Shown piece after piece: positions 16,741 to 25,589 of a stretch of 64,000 nt of DNA; positions within the stretch are counted from its first letter, which is position 1; every line of letters begins with the position of its first letter. This DNA comes from Oscillospiraceae bacterium (GTDB lineage: Bacteria > Bacillota > Clostridia > Oscillospirales > Oscillospiraceae). The notes under the pieces were generated by a model. It was not told the origin of the DNA. It saw only the letters and a program-made list of their open reading frames with translations, and made no database searches. The stretch spans positions 62,001-126,000 of the forward strand of contig DAOUQJ010000001.1 of NCBI GenBank assembly GCA_030625685.1, written 5' to 3'. Position numbers and translations under genes: made by a program.

Positions 16741-16802
16741 CAACAGGGCATATACCACTTTAGTTTCCTCTTGTTTAAACTAAAGTGGTATATGCCCTGT
16801 TG
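16741..16802. repeat. Perfect 26-bp inverted repeat (long hairpin)
   Basis: Arms 16741-16766 and 16777-16802 are exact reverse complements with a 10-nt loop. There is no T-tract after either arm, so it is not a standard terminator although it directly follows a stop codon by 6 bp. The right arm begins AAACTAAAGT, a 10-mer that also occurs at 16366-16375 in the promoter region of the same gene. Confidence 0.8.
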
Positions 16803-17042
16803 ACGTTATGCCCATGTTTCATCTTAGCACAATGCCTGTTCTTTTCCCCAACCTCAATTCTGCATTTGTGCTTGAACATACTTATAAATTTTCCCTCTCT
16901 CTCCACCTACTGTTTTGTACTTTCGACAGCTTTCGCCATAAAATGAAAAAAAGCTACAGGAAAAGTTGTCCAATTTTTAAAAGTGTGATAGGATATTAAA
17001 ACAACCATCTATAAAAAATTAGAGTTGATTGGGGAGAGTATT

Positions 17043-18308
17043 TTGCGTTATACTATGGAGTCCGTCTCAAAATATTGGGACAGCGACGATGTTCGCATTT
17101 TCACACTCAAAATGAATGAAAATGGCGTATTATCCTTTACTTCCAGCAACAACACGAATATCATGCTATATTCGCATACAGATGCTTTCATGGGTAAAAG
17201 CCTGTATGACATCATGGAAAAAGAACACGCCGACATGTGGCACTCGAGATACATCGATTGGAAAAAGCTAGGCACCTCTTCTTACTACGCCTATTTTGAA
17301 GATCCTACCGTCGCTTGGGACACCACCATCGACGTCATCAACGATACGGTGTTTGGCATCGGTGTCAAAGTCAATGTCACAGAGCTCAACTTTTCCAATT
17401 TTGACGACTATGAGTTTTTCAATCACTATTATGTGCAACAAGAAGATTTCATCAATTTTTCTCTATTTGCACAGCTACAGTCTGATTCCTTTACCATTGA
17501 GTCCATTGACGCACCAAACAAATTTCATTTTCAAGAATTCGTGGGCAAAGACATCAGTGCCTTTATGTATTATTGCACCAACATTTTAAGCAAAAGTATC
17601 TTTCACAAATGTTTGGAAACACGCAAAGTCATTCATTATGTTGAAAAATACACCAAGGGTAATACATCCATCTATTTCGACATCAAACTCATTCCCAATG
17701 TGAGCAATTCGCGCATCACGATGTATGCCAAAATCATCAATGAGCCTCTGTATAAACAAATGCAAAAGAAAGTCAGCAGTTTTTATGGACTCTATCCAGA
17801 AACGGATGATTTGGCAACCTGTGAAATCAACATTGAAGATGAACACAATCCTTACATCATTGGCTGTAATCACTACTTCAAAAGCTTACTCAAAGACACG
17901 AAGATGCACCTGTCTACTATCATCAGCAATGACGTGTTTCAAAAGAGTTTATCCACCTTCACAAGAGAAACTGGAGAATTCATCACCGAACACCAATTGG
18001 GCAACCTCTTGTATTTCAATATCAGTGTTACCCATATTTCAGATATGCGCAATTACATTTTTCTTGTAACCTTGATGCCAAAAAACAGACAGCTGACCAC
18101 TGGAGATTTTCAAAATAATAACCTCACCGCACGAGAAAAAGAAATTCTCACCTTTGTGGGCAAAGGCTATCTCTACAAAAACATTGCAAAAGAGCTCGAC
18201 ATCAAAGAGGGCACCGTCAAAAAGACCATCTATAACGGCTATCGAAAACTGGGCATCAGCTCACGCGTAGAACTAATCAAACTGATTTACGATGAATCTC
18301 TCGATTAA
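17043..18308 (+). CDS. LuxR-type transcriptional regulator with long N-terminal sensory region
   Basis: About 421 residues. The C-terminal 60 residues form a LuxR/FixJ helix-turn-helix (NLTAREKEILTFVGKGYLYK, then NIAKELDIKEGTVKKTIYNG, YRKLGISSRVELIKLIYD). The first 360 residues show repeated alpha/beta segments, possibly two or three PAS-like folds, without a recognisable receiver domain (no conserved phospho-Asp context). TTG 17043 fits GGGGAG with 6-7 nt spacing; ATG 17055 is an alternative start. It stands alone and its targets are not evident. Signal and DNA target unknown. Confidence 0.8.
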   Translation: MRYTMESVSKYWDSDDVRIFTLKMNENGVLSFTSSNNTNIMLYSHTDAFMGKSLYDIMEKEHADMWHSRYIDWKKLGTSSYYAYFEDPTVAWDTTIDVINDTVFGIGVKVNVTELNFSNFDDYEFFNHYYVQQEDFINFSLFAQLQSDSFTIESIDAPNKFHFQEFVGKDISAFMYYCTNILSKSIFHKCLETRKVIHYVEKYTKGNTSIYFDIKLIPNVSNSRITMYAKIINEPLYKQMQKKVSSFYGLYPETDDLATCEINIEDEHNPYIIGCNHYFKSLLKDTKMHLSTIISNDVFQKSLSTFTRETGEFITEHQLGNLLYFNISVTHISDMRNYIFLVTLMPKNRQLTTGDFQNNNLTAREKEILTFVGKGYLYKNIAKELDIKEGTVKKTIYNGYRKLGISSRVELIKLIYDESLD

Positions 18309-18360
18309 GTCAAGTTTGCCACATACTCACATAATAACTTCACAAACCAAACAACATCAA

Positions 18361-18405
18361 CGGCTATGACACAGCACCCTTCGCGTGCCCTCATAGCTGT
18401 TTTTT
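18361..18405 (+). terminator. Intrinsic terminator
   Basis: CGGCTATGA pairs with TCATAGCTG (one G-U pair), followed by six T residues. Confidence 0.75.
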
Positions 18406-18566
18406 CATTTATCATAAGTTAGTGCTATCTTCTGTTTGACAGCTCTTTCCTACCCTGTATCTTCAAATTTAACATAAATTTCTATTCATCTCATCGTCAC
18501 CTCGCATATTTCATAAGCATAAAACCCATCCTATAAACCAAAGAATTTAATAAGGAGATGTATTTT

Positions 18567-19913
18567 ATGAAAAAACTATGTTTGACGTTGGCTTTGATCT
18601 TTTTGGGAGGAATCTTTCTACTCACTGCTTGTTCCTCTCAATCGGAAGAAGAAAGCAAAACACCCGAAGAACTGTCTGTCCAGCTTATCGATGAAATCTT
18701 AGCAGAAGACTTTTCTACCGTATGGAGTATGGGAAGCGATGAACTCAAAAATGCAATCACAGAAGAGGAGCTTCTCGCCTCCTGGCAAACTACCATAGCT
18801 ACCGCAGGCGCTTTTATTGAAAAAGTTAACGTAGCAACAGAAAAAGCCGATGGCTATACCCTCGTCATCAATTACTTGAAATACGAAAATACGGGCGTCA
18901 AAATCACATTGACCTTTGGAGAGAAGAATGTGATAGAAGGCATTCACATCAATTACTATACTCTTGAAGATGCCACTGCTAAACTTCCAGAAACCCTGAC
19001 GGAAAGTAGCTTCACCGTCAGCACAGGTGGTTACACTATGCCGGCACTGCTTACAACAAAAGAAGAGAATACCAAAGATAGCGTTCTCTTGCTTGTGCAT
19101 GGTTCAGGGCCCAATGATATGAACGAAACCATCATGGGCTCCGCCCCATTTCGTGACATTGCTTGGGGCGTCGCGCAACATGGCATCGATGTGTTTCGCT
19201 ATGACAAAAGAACCTTTGTATATAGTGAAAATCTTGCCCTAGCAGGAGATGCGTATTTGACTGCCAATGAAGAAGTCATCGAAGATGCACTCTCCGCTGC
19301 GAAACTTCTTTCAGAAGAAGGCTATGAAAATATCTATCTAGCAGGCCATAGCCTCGGCGGTCTGTTGGGCGCTCGCATCATCAGCGAAGAACCAGAACTC
19401 TTTGCAGGATTTATTTCGCTGGCTGGCAGTCCGAGAACATTGAGTGAAATTCAGCTCAGCCAAAATCTGGCTATGCTAGAAACACTAAAAGGCGACCAAA
19501 AAACACAGGCAGAAGCGATCATCGAGGCAGAACAAGCAAAACTTGCGAGTCTCGATACGTTCACAGACGAAGAGCTTCTCACCACAACCATTTTTGGCAT
19601 CTCTGCTTACTATGTCAAAGACTTATACGCCTATGACACCATGGAACTCGCAAAAAATTTGGATATCCCCATGCTGTTTTTGCAAGGCAGTGAAGATTTT
19701 CAAGTGACTGTAGAAGAAGACTTCAATCTATGGCAAGCCGGTTTGCAGAATAAAGAAAATGTCTCATTTCAACTCTATCAGGGACTCACGCACCTCTTCA
19801 CACCGAGCCCAGAAAATGCAACTCACACGATTACTGACTATGCAGCCAAGGCCAATGTCGATGAAGCTGTCATCACGGATATCTATGAATTCATAAATGG
19901 AAACAAAAGCTAA
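18567..19913 (+). CDS. Lipoprotein with DUF3887-like domain and alpha/beta hydrolase domain
   Basis: A 448-residue exported lipoprotein: signal peptide MKKLCLTLALIFLGG and lipobox LLTAC. Residues about 30-135 resemble DUF3887 (EDFSTVWSMGSDELKNAIT, then LLASWQTTIATAGAFIEKVN). Residues about 150-448 are an alpha/beta hydrolase with the oxyanion motif LLVHGSGPNDMN, the nucleophile elbow IYLAGHSLGGLLGARI, a later acid region (FLQGSEDFQVTVEEDF) and a final His in YQGLTHLF. DUF3887 plus hydrolase is a known pairing in Firmicutes esterase-like proteins. The start was chosen at the ATG following AAGGAG with 9-10 nt spacing. Substrate unknown. Confidence 0.9.
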   Translation: MKKLCLTLALIFLGGIFLLTACSSQSEEESKTPEELSVQLIDEILAEDFSTVWSMGSDELKNAITEEELLASWQTTIATAGAFIEKVNVATEKADGYTLVINYLKYENTGVKITLTFGEKNVIEGIHINYYTLEDATAKLPETLTESSFTVSTGGYTMPALLTTKEENTKDSVLLLVHGSGPNDMNETIMGSAPFRDIAWGVAQHGIDVFRYDKRTFVYSENLALAGDAYLTANEEVIEDALSAAKLLSEEGYENIYLAGHSLGGLLGARIISEEPELFAGFISLAGSPRTLSEIQLSQNLAMLETLKGDQKTQAEAIIEAEQAKLASLDTFTDEELLTTTIFGISAYYVKDLYAYDTMELAKNLDIPMLFLQGSEDFQVTVEEDFNLWQAGLQNKENVSFQLYQGLTHLFTPSPENATHTITDYAAKANVDEAVITDIYEFINGNKS

Positions 19914-19974
19914 AGAGAATTGCCTGCTGCTTACTACCCTATCACAAATCACTATCCCCAACAAACCCAACACA

Positions 19975-20014
19975 AAACCCCCATCTGCGACTCAAACAAC
20001 GCAGACGGGGGTTT
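19975..20014. terminator. Intrinsic terminator between convergent genes
   Basis: AAACCCCCATCTGCG pairs with CGCAGACGGGGGTTT with one mismatch; T/A-rich tails on both sides. Confidence 0.75.
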
Positions 20015-20050
20015 ATTCACTATTCAATATAGAGGTGCAGCATGTACACA

Positions 20051-20551
20051 TCATGACGCTTTCTTGGCACGTTTTCCCTTTACCATCTCCTGCCTTGTCG
20101 TCGGCGTTATCTCCAATTTCTCATACATAAAGTCCATCACTTGTTTTCTGACATAGGAATACACACAAAAAAAGAATACATATACCATACACACATAAAC
20201 AGTAATCATTATTAAAGGAATGACTAAAGCATAGGCATGTTCGCCAATGGAATTAAGTACTGGCATCAACGTAAACGCAATCATTACATTTCTAAAAGAT
20301 CTAGGCAAATGAAAATTGCCAACTAGATACGTTTCCTCTTTTCCTTCCACAATCCTTCCAACAAAAGGCAAGCTTCTCCTATCGCCCTTTGCGTTCTTAT
20401 TGAGAAAAAACCGATTTCCTTTTAGCTTGTAGATAAAAAAATCTGCAGACGAAATCGTATTGATATTCCACGGTTTGGCATGGCTTCTAAGCTTAGCTTT
20501 TATCTGGTTTTCTGTAAGTTTTGTCTTAAAATACACCGGAAACATGAACAT
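20051..20551 (-). CDS. Hypothetical membrane protein with two TM segments
   Basis: A 166-residue protein. The N-terminal 85 residues are soluble and beta-rich (NTISSADFFIYKLKGNRFFL, FVGRIVEGKEETYLVGNF). Two hydrophobic segments follow (NVMIAFTLMPVLNSIG and ALVIPLIMITVYVCMVYVFF), then a basic C-terminal tail (RQEMVKGKRAKKAS). No known motif was recognised. The upstream sequence has only a weak ribosome site (GAGATGTTC). Monocistronic. Function unknown. Confidence 0.7.
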   Translation of the reverse strand: MFMFPVYFKTKLTENQIKAKLRSHAKPWNINTISSADFFIYKLKGNRFFLNKNAKGDRRSLPFVGRIVEGKEETYLVGNFHLPRSFRNVMIAFTLMPVLNSIGEHAYALVIPLIMITVYVCMVYVFFFCVYSYVRKQVMDFMYEKLEITPTTRQEMVKGKRAKKAS

Positions 20552-20765
20552 CTCTTAACAGCCAACCTTTCTCTCTCCATGAGTCATTCTTGTCATATTA
20601 TACCAAATCATGTTTGTTGCATCAAGTCATCAAAAAAAGCTGCTATCTATCTCCCTTCAAAACCCTTCCCGTTCCCTCCCCCTGTATGAAACGAAAAAGT
20701 TCGACAATCCCACTTGAACCTCTCCCATATTTGGTATATACTGTTATCCGAAATGAGGGATACCG

Positions 20766-21293
20766 ATGGAATGGATGTTGGCAATCTTGGCGCTTGTTGT
20801 GATTATTTTATTCAATCAGCGCGACCAAAAATCAAAAACGACCCCAGAAGCAATAACAGAAAGCACCGAAAGCACTGATACCATCAGCGCCACAGGAAAC
20901 TATCAAAGCAAATGGCTATTTTCAACCAACGAAAAAGATGCCTATCAAAAAATCAAAACAATCACCGACAAACACGGCTTGCATCTCTTTGCCAAAGTGC
21001 GACTCTATGATTTGATTGAGCCGAAAAAAGGAATACCGAAATACAAAACCTACCTATTTAAGATTCAATCAAAACATGTGGATTTTGTCATTTGTGATAA
21101 TAAACTTGTCGCCACTTGCGTCATAGAACTCGACGACAACAGTCATGCAAACAAAAAGAGACAAGAGCGCGACAACTTCGTAGACGACGCACTCAAAACC
21201 GCAGGCTATAAGATCATCCACATCTTCGCAGTCAAAGAGGAAGAACTAGAATCAGCTATCTTAAACAGCATAAAAACACCGACAGCCACTTAA
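20766..21293 (+). CDS. Membrane-anchored DUF2726 domain protein
   Basis: A 175-residue protein with an N-terminal membrane anchor (MLAILALVVIILFNQ), a Thr/Ser-rich linker to about residue 45, then a DUF2726 domain: STNEKDAYQKIKTI, LFAKVRLYDLIEP, SKHVDFVICDNKLVATCVIE and LDDNSHANKKRQERDNFVDD. DUF2726 is a small restriction-endonuclease-like fold, often found with topoisomerase zinc fingers; the D...E...DD residues here fit a nuclease-like core, but activity is unproven. The final codons overlap the stem of its own terminator. Monocistronic. Confidence 0.85.
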   Translation: MEWMLAILALVVIILFNQRDQKSKTTPEAITESTESTDTISATGNYQSKWLFSTNEKDAYQKIKTITDKHGLHLFAKVRLYDLIEPKKGIPKYKTYLFKIQSKHVDFVICDNKLVATCVIELDDNSHANKKRQERDNFVDDALKTAGYKIIHIFAVKEEELESAILNSIKTPTAT

Positions 21294-21313
21294 GGCCATC
21301 GGTGTTTTTTTCA
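21274..21313 (+). terminator. Intrinsic terminator overlapping the stop codon
   Basis: AACACCGA and TCGGTGTT arms with a following T7 run; the left arm lies inside the last codons of the DUF2726 gene. Confidence 0.85.
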
Positions 21314-21352
21314 TCATTTCACGTGTTTCGCTTCATCCCAAGCCGTCTATTC

Positions 21353-21844
21353 TTACTTTTTTTCTATGTACACTAGGATATTAGATTTGACGCTGTACTC
21401 CTGCACCACAAGCTTAAATACACTTGTCCCGTTGATTCTCGCATCACTATACTCCTTTGGGGTGTCTGCCCCAAACTGATTCATGAGCACATCCAATCCA
21501 TGACGCTTTTCCTCAAACTCCGTAACCAGACAAAGTTCACCAATGCCGATGATGCTCGCATAGCGATAGCTGTAGTCACAGGCCTTTTCCCCCGTCACAA
21601 GACTGTGTTTGGTATCCATTTCAAAACCAACCGTCGGAGATGACTTGGCTAAATCCACTTTTCTGCCTTGTAGCGCACCATGCATATAGAAACAAAGGGT
21701 CTCTCCCACCCATTCATGCCCAAAATTCAGTGGCAAAATATAAGGTGCTTTCACATCCGCGATGGCAACTCGAATCACCTCACAAGAAGACAAAATATCC
21801 TGTATCTTCTTCTCATCCGTCACTTCACGCTCACGCCTGTGCAT
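21353..21844 (-). CDS. Pyridoxamine 5'-phosphate oxidase-like flavoprotein (NimA-like)
   Basis: A 163-residue protein starting MHRREREVTDEKKIQDILSS, with ATG 21844 placed 7 nt after TAGGAGG. The split-barrel FMN-binding pattern is visible: VIRVAIADVKAPYILPLNFG, LCFYMHGALQGRKVDLAKSS and YRYASIIGIGELCLVTEFEE. This matches the pyridoxamine-phosphate-oxidase-like group related to nitroimidazole reductase NimA (starting M(R)RxxREITD). Likely an FMN- or heme-binding reductase; resistance activity is not implied. Monocistronic. Confidence 0.88.
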   Translation of the reverse strand: MHRREREVTDEKKIQDILSSCEVIRVAIADVKAPYILPLNFGHEWVGETLCFYMHGALQGRKVDLAKSSPTVGFEMDTKHSLVTGEKACDYSYRYASIIGIGELCLVTEFEEKRHGLDVLMNQFGADTPKEYSDARINGTSVFKLVVQEYSVKSNILVYIEKK

Positions 21845-22022
21845 AACCATTCCTCCTATCTTCCGTCCAAAGTATATGAACTTCATTGTATCACAATTCA
21901 CCTCACAGCAAAAAGATATTTATTTGAAATTTTCTACAATTCCTATATATATCATCCAATTACTTCCCACAAGTTCAGGTTTCAATTCTATTAAACCTCA
22001 ATATCATAAAGACCCAAAACCA

Positions 22023-22061
22023 AAGAAGGCTTCGTATTACTTGGTAATACGAAGCCTTCTT
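22023..22061 (-). terminator. Strong intrinsic terminator
   Basis: Exact 18-nt arms (22023-22040 and 22044-22061) with a 3-nt loop, just after the small minus-strand gene. Confidence 0.85.
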
Positions 22062-22072
22062 CTCATCGGCCA

Positions 22073-22243
22073 TCAAATGCTGTCCACAAATGATTTCATT
22101 TCTCGTTTGGAACTCACCGCGCCTGACCTTGTTACAATGTCCTTTTGCTGGGCACTTGACATGCCATCAAAGCGCGCTCTGGCCTTTTCATTTTGCATGA
22201 GCGCAAAGCCAAGTCCCATGGGCAGATTTTCATTCAATTTCAT
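22073..22243 (-). CDS. Small conserved clostridial protein
   Basis: A 56-residue protein starting at ATG 22243 behind AGAGGTG. MKLNENLPMGLGFALMQNEK is followed by FDGMSSAQQKDIVTRSGAVS and a final MKSFVDSI. This pattern (ENLPMGLGFAL, then SSAQQ/SEEEK, then V-S-S-K-x-E-M-x-x-F/IV) occurs in many short clostridial proteins of unknown function. It looks fully helical with no signal peptide. A very strong terminator follows within 12 bp. Function unknown. Confidence 0.85.
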   Translation of the reverse strand: MKLNENLPMGLGFALMQNEKARARFDGMSSAQQKDIVTRSGAVSSKREMKSFVDSI

Positions 22244-22461
22244 ACAATCACCTCTACCACATAGCATGCCTTATCCTGTAAGCTTTATGCAAACCATCAC
22301 ACTCGGCATAAAAAATACCACCTTCCATTTCCCTATTCTGCTTTTCTCCATCCTGTGTTATAATAAATAGTATTATGTCCGGTTGCATGCAAGAAATCAC
22401 CATGCAATCGCAAACAATAGAAAAGAAACAACGCACGCACGAAACACAATGGAGGACAGAA

Positions 22462-23121
22462 ATGAAACGCAAAGTAAACGGTGTTGAACTATTTTATAAA
22501 AAATCAGGACAAGGCCAGCCTTTAATTCTCTTACACGGCAACGGTCTTGATCACACCATCTTCGATGAACTGACAGAAAAACTAAAGGCTCACTATACGG
22601 TGTACGCCATTGACAGTCGCAACCACGGACAAAGCAGTCAAGATGATGACTACTCCTATGATGCTATGGCAAAAGACGTCTATGAATTCATCAAAGACAT
22701 GAACCTAGGCAAAGTGCATTTGCTTGGTTTCAGCGATGGCGCAGTCATTGCGCTCCACATTGCACTGGCTTATCTGGATGTGCTCGAAAAAGCGGCGTTT
22801 TTGGGTCTCAACTTAAAACCAAGCGACCTGAGCGAAAAAAGCACAAGCTACTATGAATATAAGTACGAAAAAACTGGCGATCCTCTGTTTAAATTGGTGC
22901 TCGAATCGCCTCATATCGAACTGGAAGAACTGCAAGCCATCACCATTCCGACCCTACTCATGGCAGCAGAAAAAGAAATGTTCCGCGATGGGCTCTTTGA
23001 AGAGCTCGAAAGTGGCTTCCCCAATGTAAAAAGCAAACTCATGATGGGGCATAAACACGAAAGTTACCTTGTCCACGAAGATCTCTTGTACCCAGATTTG
23101 CTGGACTTTTTCGGAGAATAA
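22462..23121 (+). CDS. Alpha/beta hydrolase
   Basis: A 219-residue hydrolase. ATG 22462 follows GGAGG and starts MKRKVNGVELFYKKSGQGQP, the usual N-terminus. The oxyanion region is LILLHGNGLDHTIF, with the sequence YAIDSRNHGQSSQDDDYSYD after it. The nucleophile elbow is HLLGFSDGAVIALH (Ser in GFSDG) and the C-terminal histidine is in GHKHESYLVH. The cap domain is short. Cytoplasmic, no signal peptide. Substrate unknown. Terminator 30 bp downstream. Confidence 0.92.
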   Translation: MKRKVNGVELFYKKSGQGQPLILLHGNGLDHTIFDELTEKLKAHYTVYAIDSRNHGQSSQDDDYSYDAMAKDVYEFIKDMNLGKVHLLGFSDGAVIALHIALAYLDVLEKAAFLGLNLKPSDLSEKSTSYYEYKYEKTGDPLFKLVLESPHIELEELQAITIPTLLMAAEKEMFRDGLFEELESGFPNVKSKLMMGHKHESYLVHEDLLYPDLLDFFGE

Positions 23122-23152
23122 AAAAACGCGCAATCTTTATCATAAACAAAAA

Positions 23153-23190
23153 CGAGCAGCGGAGATTCTTTCTCACTGCTCGCTTTTTTA
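23153..23190 (+). terminator. Intrinsic terminator
   Basis: CGAGCAG/CTGCTCG with an inner GAGA/TCTC pair, followed by CTTTTTTA. Confidence 0.8.
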
Positions 23191-23259
23191 TCCCCTATTG
23201 ACAGACTGTATTTTTGACACAAATGTAACATTATGGTAATCTTTAGCTGAGGTGATACG

Positions 23260-23775
23260 ATGCCACTAGAGCAAATGAAAAAAGAGCACAGAAAGTTTCT
23301 CATTGCAGGCACTATCCTGCTTCTACTCTTCACGCTCTATCTATACTGGAACCCAATCGCAGAAGAATATGCAAGCACACAATATATTATGGCACCCAAA
23401 CTTCTCATAGAATTTGGCCTATTACCCATCCTGTTTCTACTTTTGGCTTGGGTTTTCATGCAAGGCTTATTTTTCTTGGGTCTTATCCAGAAAGGCACAT
23501 CCAAATACCGCAAAGCACTTCACATCCTGTCTTGGGCGGTTGTGTTGCTATACGCTCTTGTGATAATTCCTTTTTTGATAGAAAATATATATGTGTGGAC
23601 CATATCCTTCCATTCAGACGGATTTAGCTATTCTGGCCAGTTGCCCCCCATCATATATAACATTCTATTCAAGCTTGCTTGCATGGATCTACATCCAAGT
23701 CTATTCATACTACCTGGCATTCTCTTTTGGAGCACGGGCAGAGAGAACCCTCCAAAAGAGCCACGCCCTGAATAG
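23260..23775 (+). CDS. Hypothetical membrane protein, four TM segments
   Basis: A 171-residue protein preceded by GAGGTG. Hydrophobic segments are FLIAGTILLLLFTLYLYW, LLIEFGLLPILFLLLAWVFM, HILSWAVVLLYALVIIPFLI and a weaker one near LHPSLFILPGILFW. The short tail is charged (RENPPKEPRPE). No known motif was found. A likely promoter (TTGACA near 23209) lies in the short upstream gap. Function unknown. Confidence 0.75.
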   Translation: MPLEQMKKEHRKFLIAGTILLLLFTLYLYWNPIAEEYASTQYIMAPKLLIEFGLLPILFLLLAWVFMQGLFFLGLIQKGTSKYRKALHILSWAVVLLYALVIIPFLIENIYVWTISFHSDGFSYSGQLPPIIYNILFKLACMDLHPSLFILPGILFWSTGRENPPKEPRPE

Positions 23776-23865
23776 GTCTCCATCCCTTCTTCAAAACTGG
23801 ACTGTTTTTTATCTAAGTGCACTTAAATCGGATGTTTCCATCCTCTTTCAAACCACAAACAAAAC

Positions 23866-23902
23866 GCAGGGTGTAGCTTGTTTGCTACACCCTGCTCCTT
23901 TT
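23866..23902. terminator. Bidirectional intrinsic terminator
   Basis: Exact 12-nt arms GCAGGGTGTAGC/GCTACACCCTGC (23866-23877, 23884-23895) with T-rich tails on both strands between convergent genes. Confidence 0.85.
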
Positions 23903-23911
23903 TCATCCTAA

Positions 23912-24508
23912 CTAGCCATTACAACCGCACTCTGGACATTCGTTACTCAATTCAGTGCAGTCAATGAGAAATTCACCTCTGAACTTAACAAAGCGGTCGG
24001 TGCATTTTCCATCGGTGCTTGGGCTTGTAATTTCAGTACAATCATCACAGTTGAATAGTTCACAGAATCTAGAGCTGTTAGTAATGAGTGCACAAGCTCT
24101 CGCTGGATCGCTCAAAATTTCATTGATGCAATCACAACATGCCTTTGCAACCTCTTCTGAGCCAATTTTGACGCAGTGCGCAAAGCACGCACCACTCAAA
24201 GCTGACACCGAGGCATTTCTTCCGCTAGAAGTTGGCACATTACAAACGGCTGGATTGTTAAAGCGCCATTCTGCTTGATACGGCATACAGCCCACAATTT
24301 TAGCTGCATATAATGTCACAAATGTGGTCTGACCGTCTTCACAACAAGGTACTTCTACTTCACAAGGCTCTACAATACATTTGAGACAAGTTGGGTCGTA
24401 AAACAAACGACAATCATCGCTGTTCTGGCTATAATCGTTGTTAAAAAAATAGGGTACAGGTGCTACACTGCAATACTCTACAGATTGATTGGTTGTACAT
24501 AACGCCAT
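23912..24508 (-). CDS. Cysteine-rich protein of unknown function
   Basis: About 198 residues with some twenty cysteines, many as CC, CxxC or CxC pairs (DPTCLKCIVEPCEVEVPCC, KACCDCINEIL, ELFNCDDCTEI, NECPECGCNG). ATG 24508 (MALCTTNQSVEYC) is preferred over an earlier in-frame ATG because family-like proteins begin with the Cys-rich part; GGATC is the only ribosome-like site. No signal peptide. Cysteine-rich, signal-less proteins of this kind are common among spore coat components, but no coat family was recognised, so that is a guess. Monocistronic with a strong terminator. Confidence 0.75.
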   Translation of the reverse strand: MALCTTNQSVEYCSVAPVPYFFNNDYSQNSDDCRLFYDPTCLKCIVEPCEVEVPCCEDGQTTFVTLYAAKIVGCMPYQAEWRFNNPAVCNVPTSSGRNASVSALSGACFAHCVKIGSEEVAKACCDCINEILSDPARACALITNSSRFCELFNCDDCTEITSPSTDGKCTDRFVKFRGEFLIDCTELSNECPECGCNG

Positions 24509-24529
24509 AATACCATGATCCTCTCTCAT

Positions 24530-24977
24530 ACATATTTACCAAACAAGCAAGCCGACTGCTAGATCTACTCGCTGTTTCTTCATACTCACATGGGCAAAGT
24601 GGTGCATCCTTGCGTCATTTTTTGCATCACTTCTCTACCCTCATTATTAGTCTATTCGACTGCAACCGACATGGTTCCGAACGTCAAGAAAAAAGCCCCC
24701 AACTCGCACACCCAAAAAACCGGTTTTATTCATCCCCATACCAGCGAGAATTTTTAACGAAATCCTCTGTAGCACCTTCAAATTCACAGACAAAACAAGA
24801 AAAAATCTGCAACACTACCATCCTATCAAAAAGAAAATTCAGTCTTTCCTTTCTTCTTCCACTCACACAATCTAAGTCAAATTTTGTCTAATTGACTACT
24901 ATTCAGACAAATGGTTTCATTTTGTGTTATATCACGCATTTTTCTTCTGATTTCGCGTTTCTTTTCATCTATTCTTT
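24530..24977. other. Intergenic stretch without recognisable gene
   Basis: About 450 bp between the cysteine-rich gene and the cold-shock promoter. Short open frames occur on the plus strand, but they lack ribosome sites and have a composition typical of A/T-rich spacer. No repeat or hairpin of note was seen. Confidence 0.6.
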
Positions 24978-25007
24978 TTGCAAAAACGTATTGACTGACG
25001 CTATAAT
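24978..25007 (+). promoter_or_regulatory. Promoter of the cold-shock gene
   Basis: TTGCAA (24978-24983), 18-bp spacer, TATAAT (25002-25007). It gives a predicted leader of about 130 nt. Confidence 0.6.
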
Positions 25008-25046
25008 ATTTGATATCATGAAGTCGTATTCAAGTAGTTCTTTGTT

Positions 25047-25096
25047 CTCACGGTCGTTGCTGTCAGTGTTATTAATGACGAACAACTTCCTGTGAG
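25047..25096 (+). promoter_or_regulatory. Structured 5' leader of the cold-shock gene
   Basis: CTCACGG near 25047 can pair with CCTGTGAG at 25089-25096, enclosing GTTG/CAAC and TCA/TGA pairings, in the long leader of the cold-shock mRNA. Long structured leaders act as thermosensors in cspA genes; whether this one does is inference. Confidence 0.4.
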
Positions 25097-25141
25097 TTTT
25101 CTTTATCTATTGGGTACAAGTAAATTTAGGAGGTACCCATA

Positions 25142-25354
25142 ATGAATAACGGTACAGTAAAATGGTTCAACACAGAAAAAGGTTTTGGCTTTATTTCTAA
25201 CGACAACGGCGGCGACGATGTTTTCGTACACTTCTCCGCAATCCAATCTGACGGCTTCAAAACTCTTGAAGAAGGTCAAAAAGTAACTTTTGATACTGAA
25301 ACTGACCCAAAAGACAGCAACAAACTAAGAGCTGTTAACGTTGTTGCTCAATAA
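25142..25354 (+). CDS. Cold-shock protein (CspA family)
   Basis: A 70-residue single cold-shock domain. RNP1 is KGFGFISND and RNP2 is VFVHFSAIQ; the protein starts [12 protein letters not shown]. It binds single-stranded nucleic acid and acts as an RNA chaperone. Length is normal for the family. The ribosome site TAGGAGG is strong, the leader is about 130 nt and structured, and a strong terminator follows, so it is monocistronic. Confidence 0.96.
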   Translation: MNNGTVKWFNTEKGFGFISNDNGGDDVFVHFSAIQSDGFKTLEEGQKVTFDTETDPKDSNKLRAVNVVAQ

Positions 25355-25367
25355 GCAATCATGAATC

Positions 25368-25405
25368 ATGTGCGAGGCAGACTAGTCTGCTTCGCACATT
25401 TTTTA
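25368..25405 (+). terminator. Intrinsic terminator of the cold-shock gene
   Basis: 14-nt arms (25368-25381 and 25386-25399, one G-U) with a 4-nt loop and T6. Confidence 0.88.
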
Positions 25406-25589
25406 TGCTCTTTTCTTGTCATTGCTAGAAAAGAGCTTTTTAAATTCGACAATTATGTTCATAGCATCCATATAAAAAAATCCCTGTAATTACAGTAATC
25501 ATCAATTTCCTTTATTTACAAATATAGTATTTTATGTTAAATTATTTATGCTAAATAACAAGATAAAAACTTTGAAAGTAGGATTGATC

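Noticed and set aside
24610-25095. Two consecutive plus-strand ORFs (93 and 67 codons) before the cold-shock gene
   Set aside because: No ribosome sites, biased composition, and the second overlaps the predicted promoter and leader of the cold-shock gene.
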